From positions 1 to 5,337 of the forward strand of contig JAFZDV010000187.1 in assembly GCA_017560955.1 (NCBI GenBank): 5,337 nucleotides of DNA, in the 5' to 3' direction. The translations under genes were made by a program, and so were the position numbers. The stretch is from Anaerotignum sp. GTDB taxonomy: Bacteria; Bacillota; Clostridia; Lachnospirales; Anaerotignaceae. Shown piece after piece: positions 1-4,708 of this stretch (within the stretch, counting starts at the first letter, position 1; the number at the start of each line of letters is the position of its first letter). A model generated the notes under the pieces. The model was given only the letters and a program-made list of their open reading frames with translations. It searched no databases and had not been told where the DNA came from.

Positions 1-924
1 CAGAATATTAGATGCATCGATAGAACCTTCCGCTGCACCTGCACCAATAATTGTATGGATCTCATCTACAAACAGGATCAGATTACTGTCGGCACGCACT
101 TCCTCCAGCACCTTTTTCATTCTTTCTTCAAATTCACCGCGATATTTGGAACCTGCAACCATCGCAGACAAATCCAAACTGAAAATACGCTTCTGCTTCA
201 GAACATTAGGAATATCACCTGCTGCAATTTTCTGCGCGAGACCTTCTACGATTGCTGTTTTACCAACACCCGGATCACCTGTCAGACAGGGATTATTTTT
301 TGTTCTTCTGCTCAGGATCTGAACAATTCGTTCGATTTCATCATCTCTGCCAACAATGGGATCAAACTTTCCTTCTTTTGCCATTGCATTCAGATCTCGT
401 CCATATTTTTCCAATGTTTCCGTTGCAGATTTCTCTTCTTTTTCAGGATTATCATGCATTCCTTTTGCGCCTGAAGGCTGCGCTTCGCTTTCGCCAAGCA
501 TTAACATCAGGTCTTCATATAAAGTCTGAATATTCACACCCAGACCGGTCATGATTTTCACTGCAAGAGTATCTGTTTCTCGGAGCAAAGCAATCAGAAT
601 ATGCTCTGTACCGACTATCATTTCATTCATACGAGCTGCTTCATGCTTGCTCATTTCAACCACATATTTTGCACGAGGGGTATATTCTACAGCACCATCC
701 TGTTTTTTCCCCTGATTCATTTCAGAAATACGTTCCATTACCTGATGATATGTTACATTCTGCCCTTCCAACGCTTTCGCTGCGACAGAATCCTGTACCA
801 GTGTAAGTCCAAGCAGAATATGTTCCGTACCGATATATCCATTGCCTAATGTACCGGCCGCTTCTTTTGCATGTACAAGCACACGCTGTGCTTTATCTGT
901 ATATTTCTGCAACTTTTTCACCAT
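1..924 (-). CDS. clpC: ClpC, ATP-dependent Clp protease ATP-binding subunit (N-terminal 308 codons, runs off left edge)
   Basis: AAA+ unfoldase that, as known for the family, forms hexamers, feeds unfolded or tagged proteins to ClpP and serves in stress response and protein quality control in the cytoplasm. Two Clp_N repeats are visible: residues 8-45 with GTEHILLGL (32-40), and 81-145 with YTPRAK (81-86) and GTEHILIAL (105-113). A charged linker (about 148-172) leads into the first ATPase domain: [10 protein letters not shown] (191-200), SRRTKNNP (205-212), Walker A GDPGVGKT (216-223), pore-loop KYRGEFEER (260-268), Walker B LILFVDE (282-288) and GSIDASNIL at the edge. The paired Clp_N repeats and the YTPRAK segment favour ClpC over ClpE or ClpB; the M-domain and second ATPase domain are outside the window. 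Walker A is preceded by NNPCLTGD where NNPVLIGE is common, a mild variation. The start is uncertain: ATG at 924 abuts the GGAGG, so GTG at 921 or TTG at 912 may be used instead. CIRCE-like DNA and a promoter lie upstream. Confidence 0.95.
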   Translation of the reverse strand, partial: MVKKLQKYTDKAQRVLVHAKEAAGTLGNGYIGTEHILLGLTLVQDSVAAKALEGQNVTYHQVMERISEMNQGKKQDGAVEYTPRAKYVVEMSKHEAARMNEMIVGTEHILIALLRETDTLAVKIMTGLGVNIQTLYEDLMLMLGESEAQPSGAKGMHDNPEKEEKSATETLEKYGRDLNAMAKEGKFDPIVGRDDEIERIVQILSRRTKNNPCLTGDPGVGKTAIVEGLAQKIAAGDIPNVLKQKRIFSLDLSAMVAGSKYRGEFEERMKKVLEEVRADSNLILFVDEIHTIIGAGAAEGSIDASNIL

Positions 925-930
925 CCTCCA
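925..930 (-). promoter_or_regulatory. clpC ribosome binding site, oddly placed
   Basis: The minus strand reads TGGAGG directly followed by ATG GTG AAA AAG TTG. The GGAGG touches the ATG (0 nt), lies 3 nt from the GTG and 12 nt from the TTG, so none of the three in-frame starts has ideal spacing. The alternatives differ only by a few N-terminal residues before the conserved YTDKAQ segment. Confidence 0.6.
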
Positions 931-938
931 CAAGTCTG

Positions 939-965
939 TTAGCCAACTAAAGTTGTGACTGCTAA
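939..965 (-). promoter_or_regulatory. CIRCE-like inverted repeat (putative HrcA operator) upstream of clpC
   Basis: The minus strand reads TTAGCAGTC, nine bases, then GTTGGCTAA. The established CIRCE consensus is TTAGCACTC-N9-GAGTGCTAA. The first half matches 8 of 9 and the second 6 of 9 (14 of 18 overall), with the exact 9-base spacer and perfect outer TTAGC/GCTAA arms. It sits between the promoter/hairpin region and the clpC Shine-Dalgarno, a position typical of HrcA operators. The inner bases also contain a second palindrome (CAACT-TT-AGTTG), so another regulator or a leader RNA fold is an alternative. I see no CtsR-type heptad repeat (GGTCAAA-like) in this gap. Confidence 0.6.
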
Positions 966-975
966 TTTATTGGAT

Positions 976-1006
976 AAATAAAAGAACCACTTGGGTTCTC
1001 TTATTT
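976..1006 (-). terminator. Hairpin terminator after the pseudouridine synthase gene (or attenuator in the clpC leader)
   Basis: The arms at 994-1006 and 976-988 pair over 13 bp with one G:U, around a 5-base loop. The upper part is AGAACC/GGTTCT and the lower part is A/U-rich, so in the minus direction the GC-containing stem is followed by a U-rich run (TTTATTTAT). It lies about 60 bases past the stop codon at 1068, as expected for an intrinsic terminator of the GH13-pseudouridine synthase operon. However, the best clpC promoter (1029-1057) is upstream of it, so it would also be part of the clpC leader. The U-run is interrupted, so termination may be partial. Confidence 0.6.
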
Positions 1007-1028
1007 TTATTCTTCTATACAGTTTTCT

Positions 1029-1057
1029 ATTATATCTCATTGGATATAAAATTGCAA
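1029..1057 (-). promoter_or_regulatory. Sigma-A promoter, probably for clpC
   Basis: The minus strand has -35 TTGCAA (1057-1052), a 17-base spacer and a perfect -10 TATAAT (1034-1029). Transcription would begin near 1022, giving a leader of about 98 nt before clpC. The -35 box begins 11 bases after the stop codon of the pseudouridine synthase gene. The 13-bp hairpin and CIRCE-like repeat lie between this promoter and clpC. Confidence 0.7.
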
Positions 1058-1067
1058 AGGATACTTC

Positions 1068-1739
1068 TTACAATTCCCTTAATTCTTCAGCAAAAAGTGT
1101 AAAAGGTTCTTTTTCAGGCATTGCTTTGAAAACAAAGGTTTCTTTTGTTTTTGGATGTACCCCTTCCAAACGATAAGACCAGAGCGCAATATCCGTTTTT
1201 CCCTTTTTAGGGAAATTTTTATGATATTTTTTATCTCCCCAGATAGGAACTCCTGCATGAGAAGTCTGTACACGGATCTGATGATGTCGACCGGTTTCCA
1301 GTCTGATTTCTGTCAGAGTAAGGATACCTGTATTCGATTCTTTTTCTGCAATTTTCTTATAATGCAAAACCGCTTTTTTGGCACCTTTTCTATCTTTGGA
1401 AACAACTTCAGAAAGATTTGTTCTAGCATTTTTCAGAAGATAGTCCTCTAATGTCCCCTCATCAGCAGGTAATTTCCCACACAAAACAGTCAGGTAGCGT
1501 TTATTCAGTCTATTTTCCTGAAGATCCTTCGCCAGAATCGCCTCGGCTTTTTTGTCCTTTGCAAAAAGCATAACACCTCCAACAGGTCTATCCAGTCGAT
1601 GCAACAACCCTAAAGCCTTACCTGCATAAGCCTCCAATTCAGAAAGCAGATCGGCATCCCCTGTTTTATCTGCCTGGGATGGCATTCCCTGCGGCTTTTC
1701 TGCAGCCAGAATATATTCATCTTCAAAGAGAATTTTCAT
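1068..1739 (-). CDS. RluA-family pseudouridine synthase (223 aa)
   Basis: Isomerises specific uridines to pseudouridine in rRNA or tRNA, in the cytoplasm. The catalytic Asp is D50 in HRLDR (47-51), followed by PVGG where many relatives have xxSG. Other family motifs are NKRYLTVLCG (79-88), the RNA/active-site block RLETGRHHQIRV (146-157) continuing to GVPIWGDKKY (163-172), and the C-terminal ALWSYRLEGVHPKTKE (185-200), where ALHA is the usual form of ALWS. The length (223 residues) matches stand-alone catalytic domains; there is no N-terminal S4 domain, unlike RluC/RluD-type enzymes. The ATG immediately follows the TAA of the GH13 gene, and AAAGGAAG about 8 bases upstream lies inside that gene's end, so translation is probably coupled. 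The target uridine cannot be told from sequence; RluA- or TruC-like tRNA/23S sites are both possible. Confidence 0.93.
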   Translation of the reverse strand: MKILFEDEYILAAEKPQGMPSQADKTGDADLLSELEAYAGKALGLLHRLDRPVGGVMLFAKDKKAEAILAKDLQENRLNKRYLTVLCGKLPADEGTLEDYLLKNARTNLSEVVSKDRKGAKKAVLHYKKIAEKESNTGILTLTEIRLETGRHHQIRVQTSHAGVPIWGDKKYHKNFPKKGKTDIALWSYRLEGVHPKTKETFVFKAMPEKEPFTLFAEELREL

Positions 1740-3791
1740 TTAATCCACTTCCTTTAAAACAACAGCACTTTTTGGAGGCATTTTCAGTTCTACAAAACCA
1801 TCTTTTACGGGACAATAGAATGCATCATCTGTAAACCCTTCTCTGTCTGACAACAGACAATTTTCCAAATCAGTTTCCAGTTTCATGCCAATTTTCCATA
1901 CAGGTACAGAGATTGTTCTGTCTTCATCTTCATTATTCAATACGATCAGGCATTTATCTGTTTGATCAAAACGACCATAAGCAATCACGCCGCCTTCACC
2001 ATAAAGATGCAGAAGAGATCCCTGTCGCAGAACAGGATGTTCTTTTCTGACCGCAATGGCTTTTTTATGAAATTCGATCATTTCGTGGTCTTCTTTCCCC
2101 CAGGGATATGTGCGGCGATTATCAGGATCTGTCCAACCGACAAGACCTGCCTCATCTCCATAATATACTGTAGGATCACCCAGCCATGTCATCTGCAGCA
2201 GTACCGCTTCACGCATGACTGCTTTATCAATGCCCTCAGCAGCTGCATCACTACCATCTGTTTCAATTCTGCCTGTACGCATATTCGTTCTTGTAAGGAA
2301 TCGAGAATGGTCATGATTGGAAAGTTCATTCATGGATGTATTCAAGGACTGGATCGGCAGTTTGCCCATCTGATAAATCATAGAACCCCAGAAAACATCT
2401 GCATTGTTATACATATCTCCTCGTTTTTCCGTACTGTGCTTGGAAACGCCTGTTAAAAACCATGTCACTGGCTCCATAAAGGCATCATAATTCATGATAG
2501 AATCCCATTCGTCCCCCTGCAGCCAATCAATAGCATCTCCATAATGTTCCGCAAGGATCAGTTTATCCGCAGAAACACCTTTTACAGCATCTCTGAATTC
2601 CGCCCAGAATTTGTGATTGAACTCAGATGTTTTACCAAGATCTGCAGCTACATCCAAACGCCATCCATCTGCGTTAAAAGGAGGAGAAATCCATTTTCTA
2701 CCGATTTGCAGAAGCTCAGTTTTCAATTCAGAACAGCCTTCAGCATTCAGTTTAGGGTGATTTTCGTAATCCCACCAACCTTCATAGCTTCCGTCTTCTT
2801 TCCAGTAGAAATAATCTCTGTAAGGGCTTTTTTTATTCTGATATGCACCTTTATCTGTGTTCTTATAAAAACCTTCTCTGTCCAGCCATCTATGGAATGC
2901 ACCGCAATGATTGAAAACGCCGTCTACAAGAACTCTGATTCCTCTTTCATGGGCTTTTTTCACCAGTTCCACAAACAATTCATCCGATGCTGTAAGGTTT
3001 TCTTCAGATGTAGTTCTGGTGATATACATAGATGCATTTTCATTCGTCAGTGCATCAGACTTTAATATCTTACCACCATCTTTTACGATCTTACCGAAAT
3101 GAGGGTCGATATGATGGTAATCCTGTGCATCATACTTATGATTACTAGGAGAAACAAAGATTGGATTGAAATAAATCACTTCTACACCCAGTTCTTCCAG
3201 GTAATCAAGTTTATTGATCACGCCCTGCAGGTCACCTCCATAAAAGTGATTTACATCTTTTACGGCAGGAGGTGTATTCCAATCATCAACATGCTTGACC
3301 ATTTTCTCAAGGTAAACATATTCATTTGTCTTAACATCATTAGAAGGATCACCATTACAGAATCGGTCAGGATAAATCTGATACATGACTGCACCTTTCG
3401 CCCAGTCAGGCGTTACAAAATCGCGAATGATCTCAAATCTGCCTTCATCCCTGAATTCTGCAAAATAACCATATTTATTATAAAAGCCTTCTTCATCTCC
3501 AAATTGTAAACGGAAATAGTATGTCACTTTTTTCTCCGTCGGAGGAAGTACCGCTTTGTAATACGCAAAAAGATCATCTTCTTCTGCCAGATCCATCAGA
3601 TATTCTCTTTCATCTGTACATAAGAAGAGCGCCGTAAAAGTATCTTTTCCGACACGAAGCCTGATTTCTACTTCATCAGTAGAAAGAGGTTCGGCAGGAA
3701 AACGATACTGCTTTGTTTCATCACTATAAACTGCCTCTATACGGAAAGTATCTTCAGGCAGAAATAAAAAGGATGCTTTCTGCTCGTGCAT
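1740..3791 (-). CDS. Neopullulanase/cyclomaltodextrinase-like GH13 alpha-glycosidase (683 aa)
   Basis: Expected to hydrolyse alpha-1,4 (possibly also alpha-1,6) bonds of maltodextrins, cyclodextrins or pullulan fragments. No signal peptide is seen, so it should act in the cytoplasm on imported oligosaccharides. Layout: N-terminal beta-rich, CBM34-like region (about 1-125), (beta/alpha)8 barrel (about 130-590), C-terminal beta domain (about 600-683). GH13 conserved regions are intact: I DGVFNH (290-295), II GWRLDVAAD (376-384) with nucleophile D380, III ILAEH with acid/base E415, IV SNHD (491-494) with D494. HPKLN (345-349) is in the place of the neopullulanase-group MPKLN signature (region V). 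At 683 residues it is about 100 longer than typical cyclomaltodextrinases; extra loops lie near 234-268 and 503-522. AAGGTGG, 7 bases before the ATG at 3791, supports the start. It is the first gene of a two-gene operon with the pseudouridine synthase and has a consensus promoter upstream. Exact substrate is not decided by sequence. Confidence 0.93.
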   Translation of the reverse strand: MHEQKASFLFLPEDTFRIEAVYSDETKQYRFPAEPLSTDEVEIRLRVGKDTFTALFLCTDEREYLMDLAEEDDLFAYYKAVLPPTEKKVTYYFRLQFGDEEGFYNKYGYFAEFRDEGRFEIIRDFVTPDWAKGAVMYQIYPDRFCNGDPSNDVKTNEYVYLEKMVKHVDDWNTPPAVKDVNHFYGGDLQGVINKLDYLEELGVEVIYFNPIFVSPSNHKYDAQDYHHIDPHFGKIVKDGGKILKSDALTNENASMYITRTTSEENLTASDELFVELVKKAHERGIRVLVDGVFNHCGAFHRWLDREGFYKNTDKGAYQNKKSPYRDYFYWKEDGSYEGWWDYENHPKLNAEGCSELKTELLQIGRKWISPPFNADGWRLDVAADLGKTSEFNHKFWAEFRDAVKGVSADKLILAEHYGDAIDWLQGDEWDSIMNYDAFMEPVTWFLTGVSKHSTEKRGDMYNNADVFWGSMIYQMGKLPIQSLNTSMNELSNHDHSRFLTRTNMRTGRIETDGSDAAAEGIDKAVMREAVLLQMTWLGDPTVYYGDEAGLVGWTDPDNRRTYPWGKEDHEMIEFHKKAIAVRKEHPVLRQGSLLHLYGEGGVIAYGRFDQTDKCLIVLNNEDEDRTISVPVWKIGMKLETDLENCLLSDREGFTDDAFYCPVKDGFVELKMPPKSAVVLKEVD

Positions 3792-3830
3792 AAATACACC
3801 ACCTTAAAATCTATATACTAAACCCAGATT

Positions 3831-3860
3831 ATTATACCTGTTTCTGATATAACATGTCAA
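3831..3860 (-). promoter_or_regulatory. Consensus sigma-A promoter for the GH13-pseudouridine synthase operon
   Basis: The minus strand has a perfect -35 TTGACA (3860-3855), an 18-base spacer and a perfect -10 TATAAT (3836-3831). The start point should be near 3824, leaving a leader of about 33 bases with AAGGTGG before the GH13 ATG. No catabolite-responsive (cre-like) site was recognised over or next to it. Confidence 0.85.
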
Positions 3861-3866
3861 TCGGAA

Positions 3867-3895
3867 GAGAACATTCGTCTTTTCAGATGGTTCTC
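3867..3895 (-). repeat. Inverted repeat upstream of the GH13 promoter (possible operator)
   Basis: GAGAAC, 17 bases, GTTCTC forms a perfect 6-bp inverted repeat; its near edge is 6 bases upstream of the -35 box. The spacing is about two helical turns between arm centres (23 bp), compatible with a dimeric DNA-binding protein. It has no U-run and is far from a start point, so a terminator role is unlikely. No regulator gene is in the window, and a chance repeat cannot be excluded. Confidence 0.35.
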
Positions 3896-3900
3896 CACCC

Positions 3901-3945
3901 GAAAACTGAAGAAAGAGCAACCTGCCGATGGTTGCTCTTTCTTCA
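3901..3945 (-). terminator. Strong intrinsic terminator (candidate sRNA and BofC-like gene)
   Basis: The arms at 3930-3945 and 3907-3922 are perfectly complementary over 16 bp around a 7-base loop (ATCGGCA on the minus strand). In the minus direction the 3' arm ends in a pyrimidine run (CTCTTTCTTCA) and is followed by GTTTTC. On the plus strand the hairpin is followed by AAAAG, so the terminator is oriented for minus-strand transcription. It insulates the GH13 promoter 41 bases further on. Confidence 0.85.
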
Positions 3946-4023
3946 AAAAGAGAAGGTATTTCTTATTGTGATTGTATTGCATAAGCAATACTGCATCAGT
4001 GAAAATATTGGGGAGTTTTCACT
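3901..4023 (-). ncRNA. Candidate small regulatory RNA, about 120 nt
   Basis: A strong promoter (4029-4057) predicts a 5' end near 4022-4023, and a strong intrinsic terminator ends near 3901. The RNA would begin almost exactly with a hairpin: AGUGAAAA (4023-4016) pairs with UUUUCACU (4005-3998) around the 10-base loop CUCCCCAAUA. A second hairpin is GUAUUGC-UUAU-GCAAUAC (3991-3974). A pyrimidine-rich linker with CCUUCUCUUUUU (3956-3945) precedes the terminator hairpin. No open reading frame inside has a ribosome binding site. The upstream BofC-like gene has no terminator of its own before this promoter, so its mRNA probably ends at the same site; the RNA could thus be a 3'-UTR-type sRNA with its own promoter. 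I do not recognise it as a known family, and a plain long 3' UTR is the alternative. Confidence 0.5.
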
Positions 4024-4028
4024 TTTTC

Positions 4029-4057
4029 ATTATAACACGTGGGATCAAAAATGTCCA
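4029..4057 (-). promoter_or_regulatory. Strong extended -10 sigma-A promoter inside the gap (sRNA promoter)
   Basis: The minus strand has -35 TGGACA (4057-4052, one mismatch), a 17-base spacer and a perfect -10 TATAAT (4034-4029) preceded by TG one base away (TGTTATAAT), an extended -10. It starts 27 bases after the BofC-like gene's stop codon. No coding region with a ribosome binding site lies between it and the terminator at 3901-3945, which is the main argument for a non-coding transcript. Confidence 0.72.
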
Positions 4058-4083
4058 GCAAGATTTTATGTTAATATACTTTC

Positions 4084-4623
4084 CTAACTGTTATAATCAG
4101 ATAATAGTTTTACAAGATTTTCTTCGCCTGTAACATGAATACCATTTTTGATTTTTCGTATTTCATCTTCCGGTAAAACAGATACTGGGATTCCTGTTTT
4201 TTCTATCAGAATCGAACCTTTTTCAACATCATTCAGATAAACAGCAACCTGTCCGTCCAATTCGGCAATCAGATATACTTCCGTACTCTTCCCCTCGATC
4301 ACGGTACGCATGATCACTCTTTCCGATGAAAATCGTATGATCTCCCAATCTTTATAAATATCAGCCAGTTGATTCATATTCAGTCCATACAGATATACAG
4401 GTGCCGTTTCCATGCATTCTTTCGTTACTCTATCCATAGTATAAAAATATCGGCAGATCAATTTCGTGTTTTCTGTAATCACCTGCTTTGTGCTTACCGT
4501 ACTTTCTGCATATACAGGCTTTTTTTGCATATCCTGTTCACCGATACGCAAAGTAAAATAATAGCCGATTGCCAGAAACAACAGAAAACTGCAGAAAGCT
4601 GTGATCCATACAGTTTTTTTCAT
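4084..4623 (-). CDS. Single-pass membrane protein with BofC C-terminal-like domain (179 aa)
   Basis: The N-terminus MKKTVWITAF is followed by a hydrophobic segment (about residues 4-25) that should anchor the protein with the rest outside the membrane. I see no lipobox and no clear cleavage site. The C-terminal part (about 92-179) carries the pattern KDWEIIRFSSERVIMR, a VYLIAELDGQVAVY strand pair, TGIPVSVLPEDE and GIHVTGEENLVKLLSDY, which I recognise as like the BofC C-terminal domain of clostridial proteins. In Bacillus subtilis BofC tunes the SpoIVB protease in the sigma-K checkpoint of sporulation; relatives sharing only this domain are largely uncharacterised, so that role should not be assumed. 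Two extracytoplasmic cysteines are at 57 and 70. The start at 4623 is chosen because AGAGGTGG precedes it at good spacing; an in-frame TTG at 4704 lies in the pfk terminator. Neighbours suggest no function. Confidence 0.8.
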   Translation of the reverse strand: MKKTVWITAFCSFLLFLAIGYYFTLRIGEQDMQKKPVYAESTVSTKQVITENTKLICRYFYTMDRVTKECMETAPVYLYGLNMNQLADIYKDWEIIRFSSERVIMRTVIEGKSTEVYLIAELDGQVAVYLNDVEKGSILIEKTGIPVSVLPEDEIRKIKNGIHVTGEENLVKLLSDYNS

Positions 4624-4627
4624 GTTA

Positions 4628-4635
4628 CCACCTCT
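4628..4635 (-). promoter_or_regulatory. Ribosome binding site that sets the BofC-like gene start
   Basis: AGAGGTGG on the minus strand, with the GAGG core 7 bases before the ATG at 4623. It decides for this start over the in-frame TTG at 4704, which would add 27 residues with no hydrophobic or conserved content. Confidence 0.8.
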
Positions 4636-4642
4636 TGTAAGA

Positions 4643-4672
4643 AGTATAGACAATCTGCCATTTTTTATACAA
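4643..4672 (-). promoter_or_regulatory. Probable promoter of the BofC-like gene
   Basis: The minus strand shows -10 TATACT (4648-4643), an 18-base spacer and a weak -35 TTGTAT (4672-4667), which overlaps the U-run of the pfk terminator. The predicted start is near 4636, making a very short leader. Read-through from pfk is the alternative source of transcription. Confidence 0.45.
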
Positions 4673-4702
4673 AAAGGACTGTATGAAGTTTTCATACAGT
4701 CC
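4671..4702 (-). terminator. Intrinsic terminator of the phosphofructokinase gene
   Basis: A perfect 12-bp stem, GGACTGTATGAA (4702-4691 on the minus strand) with TTCATACAGTCC (4687-4676), and a 3-base loop, is followed directly by TTTTT (4675-4671). It begins 6 bases after the TAA stop codon at 4709. Confidence 0.92.
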
Positions 4703-4708
4703 AAATGT

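Noticed and set aside
55..474. Plus-strand frame opposite clpC
   Set aside because: The minus strand carries Walker A and Walker B of ClpC here; the plus frame is a shadow.
931..1067. CtsR operator (GGTCAAA-type tandem heptads) before clpC
   Set aside because: Looked for on both strands and not found; only the CIRCE-like repeat is present.
2544..3065. Long plus-strand frames opposite the GH13 gene (also 1962-2456 and 3099-3509)
   Set aside because: Cys/Phe/Ile-rich translations with no family pattern, opposite an intact GH13 gene with all catalytic motifs.
3935..3952. Alternative hairpin CTCTTT-TTGAAG-AAAGAG that could compete with the terminator (riboswitch-like antiterminator)
   Set aside because: Only 6 A/U-rich bp against a perfect 16-bp terminator stem, and the downstream GH13 gene has its own consensus promoter, so an attenuator controlling GH13 is not well supported.
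3857..3982. Minus-strand 41-codon frame starting in the second hairpin
   Set aside because: It crosses the terminator and ends in the GH13 promoter, and has no ribosome binding site.
3943..3996. Minus-strand 17-codon frame within the candidate sRNA
   Set aside because: No Shine-Dalgarno before the ATG, and its codons are the arms of the second hairpin.
3998..4027. Hairpin followed by TTTTT read on the plus strand as a terminator
   Set aside because: No plus-strand gene leads into it; it is better explained as the 5' hairpin of the minus-strand transcript, the T-run being the start-point region of that promoter.
3854..4087. Plus-strand open frame of 77 codons across the gap
   Set aside because: It runs through the 16-bp terminator and both other hairpins, has no ribosome binding site, and its composition reflects those structures on the opposite strand.
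4624..4704. N-terminal extension of the BofC-like protein from the TTG at 4704
   Set aside because: It starts inside the pfk terminator hairpin; a good ribosome binding site supports the ATG at 4623, which is followed at once by a membrane segment.
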